Part shown: one piece after another, positions 1 through 9,246 of the stretch | How positions within the stretch are numbered: position 1 is the stretch's first letter | Layout of the letters: each line of letters starts with the position of its first letter | DNA from: Eutreptiella sp. 'Long Island Sound 2002' | Lineage: Eukaryota > Euglenozoa > Euglenophyceae > Eutreptiales > Eutreptiaceae | NCBI GenBank assembly: GCA_964036045.1 | Contig: OZ038388.1 | Coordinates: forward strand, 37,186,947-37,250,946 | Length of the DNA: 64,000 nt | Direction of reading: 5' to 3' | Made by a program: the position numbers and the translations under genes | Notes under the pieces: model-generated | The model's input: only the letters and a program-made list of their open reading frames with translations | Told to the model about the DNA's origin: nothing | Database searches by the model: none

Positions 1-221
1 TGTCTGCAGTAGGTGCTGGTACCGCACACAACATCCGTCTGGTTGCAACAATACATGGACAAACAGGATAGATACATTTGGATTTGGGATACATCGAGTA
101 CACACCTTTGGACCTTGAATCCACAAGATTCACAATTTAAATTTGGGATACAAAGGGAGTACGTGTGCCACACACGCGCCGCGTGCGGCGAGTACACCAC
201 GGTCCTGGTGTTTGCCCCTCC
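1..221 (+). repeat. Dispersed direct repeat, copy 1 (edge of window)
   Basis: These bases recur almost unchanged at 7744-7964, with only three substitutions seen by eye. The copy begins at the first base of the window, so its true left end is unknown. Both copies stop abruptly after the shared GTGTTTGCCCCTCC. All three changes alter the peptide in the plus frame open across both copies, so protein constraint is not supported. It looks like a recent segmental or mobile duplication of unknown nature. Confidence 0.85.
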
Positions 222-440
222 CCAAATGGCCCCTCTAGAGAAAACACTTTGGCCACAAAAAAATGTATAAACACCTCTACTTCCCACAAACAAGCACAAT
301 CAAGAGCAAAATACAATTGGCACCCACTTCAGAATCTTTGAAATGGCCCTTGGCCCATTGTGGCCCTTCGCAGACCTAAATAAGTACATCCGCGGATGTG
401 CCCGGCGTGAGAAGACGAATCTGAACAACCACACACCTTT

Positions 441-1138
441 CCCGTGGGGGAATGTTTGCCCGGCGTGCGCCCGGTGCGCTACTTTTCTATTAACTATCCC
501 GACTTCAGCCCCAGATTTACCCTCTCATGGAGAAGCCCCCAAAGTAGACCACATTGCACTGCACACCTTCCCTACAAAGCACGTTGCATAATAAAGCAAT
601 ATCTGTGAATTCAGCAACTCCAACTGTCATCTGTATTGTACTTAACAAACAACATTGGTCCCACAAGTGTGGGTGTCAATACATTCAGTACAATAGTGCT
701 CCTTACACTCATCACAAACTGCGACGGTGGAGCGCTTCTGGCAACACAACACACACACTTCTGCCTCATCCTCTGCCTCATCTTGCGTGCCACAACCGAG
801 CAAACAGCTGCTCAATGCGTGCCCTATACCACCCGTGCACGTCATTGTAACATTGTTGGCGGGCTGTCAAAGTGCCATTCTTTCTTCCAATGAATAGCAC
901 AATGACATGAATCCTTTATACGCACCATCATGGCCCCCAACTTCAAAATCAAAGAAATCACCTCGGGTACGAGAAGGTCCATACCCATCCCAAATCAAAA
1001 CATCTGCTGATGTCCCGGGGGCCAAGGGGCAAATCCATATAATGTTGCCCAACATATCAACAGCAACAGTCCACCGGTGGGGCACGGGTCACAAAAGATG
1101 CCCGGCGCACGCCCGGCGCGCTAACGTTCCCCCCGTGG
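441..1138. mobile_element. Candidate DNA transposon with inward-facing G-run/11-bp-repeat ends
   Basis: The left end (441-481) reads CCCGTGGGGGAATGTT and then two 11-bp units, GCCCGGCGTGC and GCCCGGTGCGC. The right end (1099-1138), read on the minus strand, has CCACGGGGGGAACGTT followed by the same kind of 11-bp units. The ends therefore face inward. Between them lies a minus-strand transposase remnant whose 5' side begins just inside the right end, as expected for an internally deleted element. A two-base GT flanks both G runs, but so short a duplication proves nothing. Boundaries and class are inferred. Confidence 0.45.
642..1085 (-). pseudogene. Transposase remnant: DDE-like core fragment plus C-terminal Cys cluster
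   Basis: The minus frame from 1085 to 867 contains VAVDMLGNIIW, PGTSADVLIWD and GGHDGAYKG. These resemble the D...G.I...PG..(S/H)D and second-Asp blocks of PIF/Harbinger-type (DDE_4-like) transposases. A single in-frame TGA (867-869) follows, and the same frame then continues to 642. That part has an acidic stretch (DEAEDEAE) and a cluster CX2C-X9-CX2C-X4-CX2C-X3-H of B-box or transposase C-terminal type. The N-terminal half and first catalytic block are missing; a stop and the right-hand repeat lie immediately upstream. The DDE assignment is moderately supported. The Cys cluster could alternatively be an unrelated B-box exon. Confidence 0.5.
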
Positions 1139-1139
1139 A

Positions 1140-1467
1140 TGTTGTCAAATCGCTGCGCTGCGCATGTGCCGCATCATGTACTCCCCCACAAAATAACTCC
1201 AAGTGTGTCCAAAGGTCTGATCCTGGTCACCTTCCAAAGTCTCTGCCGTGGCCTGCCCGTCCCCCACTATCTCCGGCTTTCAGGCTTCAGGCTTGTGCAC
1301 AAATTCACAATAAGTTACAATGCGGCACTCGGGAGAAGGTTCCCATACTGTATACCAGTAGTCTTGCCCTAAACATGTATGGAAGATCCGGGTCCGAAGG
1401 AACTTCCGGAGGGACGTCAATCGCAGGAATTCATGGGGATGGTGGTGGAGACTCGAGACTGGGGATA
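1140..1467. other. Unique DNA, no supported gene
   Basis: Short open frames exist on both strands but none shows a recognisable motif. The sequence lies between the transposase remnant and another minus-strand coding-like fragment, so it may be degraded transposon sequence. Confidence 0.4.
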
Positions 1468-1618
1468 TCAAAGGAGATGGAGTCCATGATTGACAGCCCA
1501 CACACCACCTTGATCATACTCCAACTCCACATGCCCATCGTGCAAAAAGGCCAACCACCTTCACGGGTACCCGAAGCCCAGTAGACCTAGTGTAGAACAC
1601 CCTGTCCCCAATCATCAC
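1468..1618 (-). pseudogene. Coding-like fragment with a frame slip (unknown domain)
   Basis: From about 1618 leftward the minus strand reads MIGDRVFYTRSTGLRVPVKV. A one-base slip near the T run then gives HDGHVELEYDQGGVWAVNHG, ending at a TGA (1468-1470). The alternating hydrophobic pattern is typical of a small beta-barrel such as those near the C-termini of transposable-element proteins. I cannot name the family. The slip implies decay or a short intron. It lies 5' of the transposase remnant on the same strand but outside the candidate element end, so they may or may not belong together. Confidence 0.35.
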
Positions 1619-2801
1619 CTCCATAACAAATTGCAAAAGAGGTCTGAGGACATGGGGGGCAAAAACGGATGCTCCGCGGCACACACGCTGAATGCATCAC
1701 CATGTACCCAGCTCAGTGTGCTTGGAGCAAAATACACATAGATGCACCTTGTAGCCATGAAACGCCTCAAAGTGGGCAAACTGGGGGACAATAGGTGAGG
1801 GAAAGGGGCAGGTCCATATCCCAACCGGCAAGGGGCAAGTCCTTGAGGATAAATCCTCTCAAATTCCCACCCACCCACCCACCCACTCACCCATCCGAGG
1901 GGTGGAATCCACCCAAAAAAGTGCCCTGTGCGCGCCTTGCACTCCATCTTTGTTCCCGAGCACATTTTTTCCTTTGTACCGCGCACAGCGCCCCACGTGT
2001 TCCTTTGCCTATTTGCGCTTGCATGGTGCTCTGTGTTCGGTTCCTTTTTTTGGCTCGCCTTTCGGATTGTGCGACTGTAACCAGAGGTTGTGAGTGCGAC
2101 GAAAGTGCTCAAGTAAGATCTTTGAGTCCAAATAAGTAAATAAATAAAGTTTAGTGTCTCTGAGACCTAACAATGCCGTCCCCCACAGGGTGAATGTGTT
2201 GAATGGGGGTTGTACATTTCACATCTGCTGTGTAGAGTACACTGTCTAGTGCAGTGCCTGCTGTGACACCAAAACGGCAATCAATCGGAACATTGTGTAG
2301 TACGCACATCGCTGGTATCCAGTGGACCACCAACACAACAATAGCTGATCACTCATAACCTTTCAATTGTGCCATATAGCCCAAGAGGGCAGAAGATGAC
2401 AAAACGGAGTGGGAGCAAATTGAATACCTAAACTAGCGGGACTACTCGGAGGACAGACAATAACCATCATGCTCTGCTTTCCGTTCATTTGCGTCCTGTT
2501 TTCAGACTGATATGTATGCCATCCATTGTTGGGCCCGCATGAATGCCGTGTGATGCAGGGCATGGGGGACAATATGGGACGATACTGTATAGCGCGCGCA
2601 CGGCGCGGCTATTGCAGGGGGGAATTGGGGTTTTTTGTTACTACTGCTAATATTTTTGTCTTTATATACCATTCTAGAGCACCACAATGTTGCACAATCT
2701 GATGTTTCACCCCAAACCCCCTCCCCAAGCCACCCAAGGCCCCAAATTGCAACCTCAACAGAATGAGAAGCACATGCACAATGAACACATCTGAAGTGAA
2801 A
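1619..2801. other. Unique DNA with (CCCA)n tract; weak ORF at 2151-2336 (-)
   Basis: A short CCCA microsatellite lies at about 1866-1894. AATAAA-like signals cluster at about 2133-2150. A 61-codon minus frame at 2151-2336 has a protein-like composition but no motif and no clear splice borders. GC-rich 11-bp-like motifs appear near 1978-1995 and 2586-2605 but lack the G-run arrangement of the paired copies. Confidence 0.35.
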
Positions 2802-3050
2802 TTATTCAAAATACGCAATTTTTCTGAATGTCTGAACGTAAGAAACAATACAATATAATTGCGGCTGATCATCTGGCAAGTCACGCCAGTGATCAGCCAT
2901 GCATTTATTGCACAAGAACAGATCGCATTGGCAACACTCTGAAGTCTCCTTGTGTGCACACAATTGGCATAAATACATATCATCCGAGTTAGGCTCCAAA
3001 GGAGGTGCTTCCTCGTCGCACCAAATGGAAGAGGGGAAAAGCTCCCAAGG
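2802..3050 (-). CDS. Cys-cluster (B-box/transposase-tail type) exon, partial
   Basis: The minus frame reads PWELFPSSIWCDEEAPPLEP and then a zinc-binding cluster CX2C-X7-CX2C-X4-CX2C-X3-H (CQLC...CCQC...CNKCMADHW), ending at TAA (2802-2804). Spacing and order match the cluster at 642-760, so the two are relatives. An acidic stretch precedes the cluster in both. A likely 3' splice site (CCACAG) precedes the exon near 3051. No catalytic domain is visible upstream. It could be the C-terminal tail of another transposase copy or a true B-box exon. Confidence 0.4.
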   Translation of the reverse strand, partial: PWELFPSSIWCDEEAPPLEPNSDDMYLCQLCAHKETSECCQCDLFLCNKCMADHWRDLPDDQPQLYCIVSYVQTFRKIAYFE

Positions 3051-5010
3051 TCTGTGGCTGTGACACCGACGTAGACGGTGTATTCAGTTGCCGCGATGGC
3101 GGGGGATTGTGCCGCTTAGCCTCTGGTGATGCGAGGAGACTAAGGGCGGGCTGCCTAGGAGAGGGTGGCCGTGAGGGGGACCGCACGCGGCCGTCCCTTT
3201 CCATTGATGTAGACATGAAGGTCTCAGAGACAGCAGAGTAATGGAGGCCCCGTGGTACCCGAATATATCACCATAGCACCGAATCGAGTACCCTTTTTGA
3301 GTGACATGCACAACAACACACACAAATGCAACAAAACTGAGGGCTAGGTATGCAAGGAACTCATATAAATGCACAACAAGGCTAATTGTCATTGGTACTA
3401 AACACTGCTATGTAGGTTGGGTACGTTCCTGTACAAACTTTGTGCACAGCGCGCAAAACGCCCTCATGTACTGAATACATTGGATAAATTGTTGGTATGT
3501 ACTTGGGTAGAGAACACCACCCAGACTCTTCATGGACTTGACACTACAGCATCATCCTGTGAACCACTGGGGAATGATGGGGCACTGATGCAGTCCATGG
3601 GTCTGTATGCATCTGCCATCTGTTCCTGAGGTGTCCCAAACTTTTTTGGGGGGTGAAGGTGGGGTTGGGGGGTGGGTGGGCAGGGGCACTGGCGGATTTT
3701 GTTCGTGCTTTGTGCTCGTTGCTTCCATGGGGGAAACAGGGGGGTGTACTGTACAACTGCACAGGTTATTACCGCTCGAAATTTGGGCCAACTGAGGGGA
3801 TCTCATGTCGGAACCCCCCGGGTGGTTCAAGAAGTCTGCAGCATGTCGGATCTTGGTCAAAAATTCAATTTGTCTCGCACTGAAGCACGGAGAAGCACAG
3901 CAAACTACCCAGAGGATGCATGGCAAGGATCATGCAGGAAGGTCACCAGTCGCGAAAAACCACTCAACATCTGTATTATCAAAGCCACCACAAAGTGCGG
4001 GTGCTGGTCATGGGGTGGTTGAGCGGGGACCTTGCGACATCGACCCGCTACGGGAGGGGGGATCCAGGACAGGTGGGGAGGTGTCTAAGGGTGGTTGAGT
4101 TTGAGGTTGATATTCTGGGGCATCTCTGGGCACCCTTATCATTAGCATGGTGTTCTCAGTACCTTAGCTGGCCCATGCCCAGCGTTCGTCCAGAGTGCTC
4201 TCTCCTCCATCCCTGAACCTCATCCCCACAACAAACACGCTTGAAAGCAAAACAAGAAGCGCTCAGTCATGCCAACAATTGCAACAGTGCCGCGAAATGC
4301 TGGTTGACCAGCATCCGGGCTTGGGCCCTGAGCTTGTGCATAGGTCAGACATTTTAAGGTGTTCATTAATATCCCCACGCATCCGCAGAATAATGCACCA
4401 AAAATAATTAGATGCCGTCCTATGACAACAATGGTTTGGCACTACATCTCACAGAAATCTTAGATTCCATTGCAATGCTCCAGCGAGCTATGGCAGCTCC
4501 CATGAGCTATGGCATCAACTCAACTATTCATCATACATTTCTGAGTTTTTTCAAGAATCCAAAGTGATGAACAGGACCACTTTTGGGGGATCAACGTTCG
4601 GTTTCTTGCAATTGGGGATCTGAGAAACAGCCCCAATGCTGGACAGCACAGCCAGCACGGCCCATGCGCCCTGTCACGGTACGTGATTCCCTTTGTTCGA
4701 CACGGGCTTGGTTGTGACAGAAACGGGGTCACAGTGGCTTTGACAGGCAAAATTGCCCGTAACATGTGCACTGCAACGCTGTGCTTGGTCAGAAAAATGG
4801 CAGTCACGTGTGTTAACCTGTAAAAGAGGGGACACGTCACCCACAGTTGGCACTGAATGATAAAAAACAATTGGCCATCAACCGCCAGCAGATGGCGGTT
4901 CACGGCCGGCGGTTGGCAGTTGGCTTCCGATCCTCAGTGAAAATATGGGGGCGAAAACCACTCGTTGTGAGAGCCCCCTGTTGTGCATTTTTCTCCAGCC
5001 TCGCTCGTTG
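3051..5010. other. Unique DNA; lone 11-bp-motif copy at 3441-3468
   Basis: No supported gene is seen. At 3441-3468 the minus strand reads GAGGGCGTTTTGCGCGCTGT, matching the G-run/11-bp terminal motif, but no inward-facing partner was found. Several frames of 60-127 codons exist on both strands (for example 4520-4903 minus), without motifs or consistent codon bias. Confidence 0.35.
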
Positions 5011-5857
5011 CCTAGGGGGGAGCTGTCGCACGGTGCTCGCACGGTGCTTGCACGGTTCAATGTTTTTGGAATATTCACCCAGCTTCTACCCCGTTGAACA
5101 GCCCCCGCAGAACCACACCCAGGGTCCCAATTTCTACAGCCCTTGCTGGCATACCAGGAATTTTTATTTTTTGTTCTGATGCTTATCACAGGTCCCAGGG
5201 TCCTGATTTCTGCACCCTGCAGCTCTTGCCAGAATACCAGAATACCAGAATTGAACTGGAATTCTCCACGAAGACCTGGCGTTCCAAAGGTTGGGTTGCA
5301 AGCATTTAGGTTTATCTGGTTGTACAGAAACAGGGAAATATGCCCTGGCCTGATGCATGAAAGCCTTCCCCGCACAGTGAAGGGTTGCGCCCAAGCGGGA
5401 GGGGACGAGACGCACAGAGAGGGGTTTATTTTCAGTGCAGTCTCCACCACGCTCTCTCAGACCCTATGAGTGCCATGGTGTCGTCTCGCACCCCCCCTTC
5501 TGGGCGAAGAACCCCTCCCCTCTTACCGCTGTCAGCGGGACCAACACCGCTCGGCAGCGCCCTGTCGCCTTTGAGAATGGCGTGTCAAACCAAGGGACAT
5601 GGGCGTAACAGCCACGCGTACCCAGGTGGAAGGGGTGTACAAACGTTGGAACATACCGATACCGCTGAAACCAGGGTGCAGGTGGGCCTGAGGGCGATAG
5701 GACGTCTCATAGGGCGTTCCGCGAGCCGGTCGGGGCTAAACACCGCCAGTGTGAGGGTGAACACCAGGGGAGGGAGCACGGCAAGTGGCAGGTTTAGGGA
5801 CCTGAGGGTGTGCCTGTTGAGGGTAGGGCAGGGTGTGTATTGCCTGTGTGTTTTCTC

Positions 5858-6186
5858 ACAGCGGTCCCGGCGTTACGGTGCCCTCTTCGGGCATTCGGCG
5901 AGCCAAGCTGGACTTGCTTCAACACACGGGTCACCAAACACCGCAGTCCCGGCGTTACGGTGTCCATCTTGGGCATTCGGCGAGCCAAGCTGGACGTGCT
6001 ACACGCCACTGACCACCCATCACAGCAGTCCCGGCGTTACGGTGTCCTTCCAGGGCATTCGGCGAGCCAAGCAGGATGTGCATCACGCCACGAGACACCG
6101 ATCACAGTAGTCCAGGCGGTACGGTGTCCTTCTCGGGCATTCGGCGAGCCAAGCAGGATATTACTACACAACCCACACGTCACAGC
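5858..6186 (+). repeat. Four 82-bp tandem repeats
   Basis: The block CGGCGTTACGGTG followed by GGGCATTCGGCGAGCCAAGC recurs with starts at 5868, 5950, 6032 and 6114, an exact 82-bp period. The copies diverge mainly between the conserved blocks. They lie inside the retroelement upstream of its open frame. They are unrelated in sequence to the 82-bp array at 19.7-22.7 kb. Their position suggests 5'/promoter-like monomers. Confidence 0.9.
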
Positions 6187-6219
6187 GGTACCAGTGGTCA
6201 ATTGGCAGGGACAGGATGA

Positions 6220-7077
6220 GATGCGCTGCCCAGTGTGCTGTTCTCTGGTCACAGGCCCTCCTGTCGTTTTTGTGGTCTCAGTGAGGGCAACCAATGGGCT
6301 CATGTGCAGTACTGTTCAGTGCTATACCTCCGTATGGGGCATGCGCTGGTGGCTCTGGTAGAGGAAGTCGCACAACGAGTGCGTGTTCTCTCTTGTGACA
6401 CGACAGATTTACTTGCCGGGTTGAGGGTTCCGGGCGGTGTGCTGGTTGTGGGGGTCGTGCCAGAGCAGGAGGTGCAGCCAGTGAGCGTCTGGGCGAGCAG
6501 TGTGCTGGGTGCCAGTCAGGTGGTGCTAGTGTCGTGGACTGGCCTGCTGCACCTCTCCGCGCCCGCACCGTGGAGGCTCAGCCGGTCCGACGGAGTAGCA
6601 CTGGCCAAGGTGGTGCTGGCGCGGATGTCGTGTGACGTCCCTCGGGACGAAATGCTTCAGCAAGCTCCCCGCCGGGCCCCGTTCGTGGAGGGTTGCAGGG
6701 TGCGGACAGATGGAGCAGGCTTCGAAGGGTACAGTGTGGGGATCAGGGCGAGGGCCCAGGTGTCAGTCTCAGTTCAACGGCTGGTGGCGTGGCTCCTGCA
6801 TGTAGTGCCTGGTGCCACGCTGCCCTGGGTAACGGATCTGTCTGTGCGCGTGCCACCTCGGGCACTGCGGCGGGGCGGCCAGTACACGTTGCAAGTGCTG
6901 TACTGTGATGTCTTGCGGTGCCAGGCGGCAGAAGCAGGACCGAAGTACAGGAACGCCTGTGTCGTGTGCCCGTGTGAGCGAGGGCACGCTCCGCACTGGG
7001 ACTTCTATGCACTGTATGATACAGTGGCTCTTTACGTTTCCCGCGAATTCACTGTACCGGAGTTGCAGCTGTTTTGA
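6220..7077 (+). CDS. C-terminal region of a LINE polyprotein (zinc knuckle plus unknown tail)
   Basis: The frame opens after a TGA at 6217-6219 and ends at tandem TGA codons (7075-7080). No ATG precedes the zinc motif; the first possible start is GTG at 6235 (280 aa), so this is probably the end of a larger protein. A knuckle CX2C-X9-H-X3-C (CRFC...H...C) begins at 6262. About 240 residues without a recognised domain follow, with a further Cys/His group (CVVCPCERGH) near the end. Long tails after the knuckle also occur in the minus-strand LINE of this window. RT and RNase H are absent. It is probably non-functional alone. Confidence 0.6.
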   Translation, partial: DALPSVLFSGHRPSCRFCGLSEGNQWAHVQYCSVLYLRMGHALVALVEEVAQRVRVLSCDTTDLLAGLRVPGGVLVVGVVPEQEVQPVSVWASSVLGASQVVLVSWTGLLHLSAPAPWRLSRSDGVALAKVVLARMSCDVPRDEMLQQAPRRAPFVEGCRVRTDGAGFEGYSVGIRARAQVSVSVQRLVAWLLHVVPGATLPWVTDLSVRVPPRALRRGGQYTLQVLYCDVLRCQAAEAGPKYRNACVVCPCERGHAPHWDFYALYDTVALYVSREFTVPELQLF

Positions 7078-7743
7078 TGAGTGTAGTATGATGTAGCGTG
7101 CTGTGCCTTGGGACAGGTAGGGATCACGGATACGCTGGAGTTCGGAGATCGCCCGAGCACTTTACCTTTACCTTTACCCTCCCCTCTTACCGGAGCACTC
7201 AGCCAACAGAATGCACAGTTTAATGGAAAGAAGGGAAATTTTGGAAAAGAAATTTTTCAAAAGGGGGGCAACCAATGGTCAACCAACAGCTGAATAGCTG
7301 TCCTGCATCCACAACAACCATGAAGAACCCAATGTTGTGGGAAAAAATCAGGTTCTCTGGATCTGGGTAATAAACAATAACCCAAAAGTATGCACGGTGC
7401 GCGCACGGTGCGCGCACGGATTAAGCAACACCCCCTAGGAATCCATCACTTAGGGGCACGGGCCACTGTTGGTGATGGATATTCAGAAAGGGCCTGAAAG
7501 GGGGGCAGTTGTTCGACTGCAGTCTCCAGCCCTGCCTGCCTGCTCGACCTTCATCGCCATCAGTCCAGACCATTGCTTCGAGTCAACAAAGTGCGATGTG
7601 TTGAAGGGTTGTCTCTGCTCTGCCACGCCCGCCCGACCGTTGCTTTTCTGACGCAGTTTCTGTGGAAAGCGCGGGCCAGCGCGGCTGCTGAGGGGCTCCT
7701 TGTGGTCCACGGCCATACACCACACACAGGTCTGCATCATGCG

Positions 7744-7964
7744 TGTCTGCAGTAGGTGCTGGTACCGCACACAACATCCGTCTGGTTGCAACAATACATG
7801 GACAAACAGGATAGATACATTTGGATTTGGGATACATCGAGTACACACCTTTGGACCTTGAATCCACAAGATTCACACTTTAAATTTCGGATACAAAGGG
7901 AGTACTTGTGCCACACACGCGCCGCGTGCGGCGAGTACACCACGGTCCTGGTGTTTGCCCCTCC
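7744..7964 (+). repeat. Dispersed direct repeat, copy 2
   Basis: This is the second copy of the sequence at 1-221, same orientation, about 7.7 kb away, with three substitutions seen. The flanking sequence after GCCCCTCC differs from copy 1. No target duplication or terminal repeat can be assigned because copy 1 is cut by the window edge. Confidence 0.85.
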
Positions 7965-8932
7965 AATGCTCGGACGGCCATGCCAATTCAAATGTGTGGG
8001 GAAAGAACTGGGTGCAAGGATGAGGCACACCCTTGTCCAATCTACGCATAAATCCCACATTAATACGGTCCCTACGCCTACTGTAGCCGAGACAAGACCG
8101 GCATACCGACCCACTTGATGTGGGCCCGTTACTGTGTGAAAGAGGGGGCAGAGACCAAAAATGCATCGATGAGCTACCTCTTGGGGATTGCGCACCCAAA
8201 TTTCAGGCTTTTGTATTGCGGTGGGCACATGGTTTGCCAGGTATGACATGGGCTTTCAGGTGTTGGTGTTGCCTAGATCTGGCCCGATACACCCCTCTGC
8301 TCTGTGTCCGGGACACAGGCTGTATCAGATGAACCCGTGGCAACCGCTGAAAGTTCTAAGTACGAGGTCTGGGTCAGGGTAGGGGGAGGTCACAAGTCAC
8401 CAGATGTTATTGTATGTGCGGAGCCGTGAACGCCCAGGTGCTCTCAGGTCTGCCAGGATGGACGTCATGTGCGGCCAGGTCTGTTCAGAGCAGGGGTTGG
8501 GGGGTGCTTGACGGCTGTAGAGGGAGTGTTCTACTGGGCGGGAGCCTTCCCCCTCTTCCACTTTCCCTGCCCACGTGTGCATGGATATCCCCCCGCCTCT
8601 GCACGGACTCAGGGCAAAGTCTGCTCGGGCGCTCTGGAACACAAACGCAAAAATACGGTGGCAGATCCGCACAACTTGTAGTGGGCCGTTTGGGCTTCAC
8701 TCCCACCGGCGCGAGCTGGTCAGAAATGCAGATGCAAGTGAGGCAGCGCGCAAAGGTCATGTGTGGGATAGCAGAGTAGCCTGTCCATCGATGCCGTGCA
8801 GCAATTACTGCCATGCAGCTCCCGGTTGCGACACAGCAGAGCTGTCATTAGTTGAGCCACTGTCTATCTGCCCGACATAAGCATCAGGCAGTGACGTCTA
8901 GATGCAGTACCTGTACTGGAGAAGAGGGTGAT
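7965..8932. other. Unique DNA, no supported gene
   Basis: Overlapping frames of 60-120 codons lie on both strands near 8397-8880 with no recognisable motif, so no strand can be preferred. Confidence 0.3.
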
Positions 8933-9246
8933 AGGGGGGCGTTTTCGCACAGCGCGGGCACAGCGCGGGCACAGCACCAATTATTACGATGATTATCCAG
9001 GTAACAACCCTGAAAACCACCCCCCCTGCGGAATCATGCACAATCAATCCAAAACTCAAAAATTCAAACATCTGATGCTTGCCATGGGTCCCAGGGACCT
9101 AAATTCTGCCCCCTATAGCCCCGTCCACTGCAGCAGCCATTCAATGACGTCCTTTCAATCTTCTGAACTTACCGAACTCCCGGTGGTGGAGAACAGCCAA
9201 CTTTTCGCACAGCGCGCGCACAGCGCACGGTACGCCCCCTGGGGGT
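8933..9246. mobile_element. Short MITE-like element with inward-facing G-run/11-bp ends
   Basis: The left end (8933-8978) reads GGGGGGCGTTTTCGCACAGC and then iterated CACAGCGCGGG units. The right end (9205-9246), on the minus strand, reads GGGGGCGTACCGTGCGCTGT and then GCGCGCGCTGTGCG. The arrangement matches the 441-1138 and 5011-7439 pairs, and at ~314 bp the size suits a MITE. No convincing target duplication is seen. Confidence 0.4.

Larger units (their letters stand above)
5529..7176 (+). mobile_element. LINE-like retroelement with 16-bp target duplication
   Basis: The identical 16-mer CCCTCCCCTCTTACCG occurs at 5513-5528 and 7177-7192 and brackets 1,648 bp. The right junction is preceded by CTTTACCTTTACCTTTACC, a simple-repeat tail of the kind left by target-primed reverse transcription. 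The insert carries a plus-strand open frame (6220-7077) that begins with a CX2C-X9-H-X3-C knuckle like the one following RT/RNase H in the two other LINEs here. It is therefore read as a 3' LINE fragment or a non-autonomous derivative. The first ~690 bp are non-coding and include four 82-bp repeats. Confidence 0.75.
5011..7439. mobile_element. Candidate DNA transposon, interrupted by a retroelement
   Basis: The left end (5011-5058) reads CCTAGGGGGGAGC and then three units of the CGCACGGTGC type. The right end (7391-7439) on the minus strand reads CCTAGGGGGTGTT and then CCGTGCGCGCACCGTGCGCG. The ends face each other and are flanked by TA. The retroelement at 5529-7176 sits inside; without it and one target copy the element would be about 765 bp. 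No transposase is visible in the remaining DNA, so it would be non-autonomous. The boundaries are inferred from the paired motifs. Confidence 0.45.

Noticed and set aside
907-1584. 225-codon plus-strand frame
   Set aside because: It crosses the right terminal motif and lies opposite the transposase-like minus frame, which has recognisable motifs.
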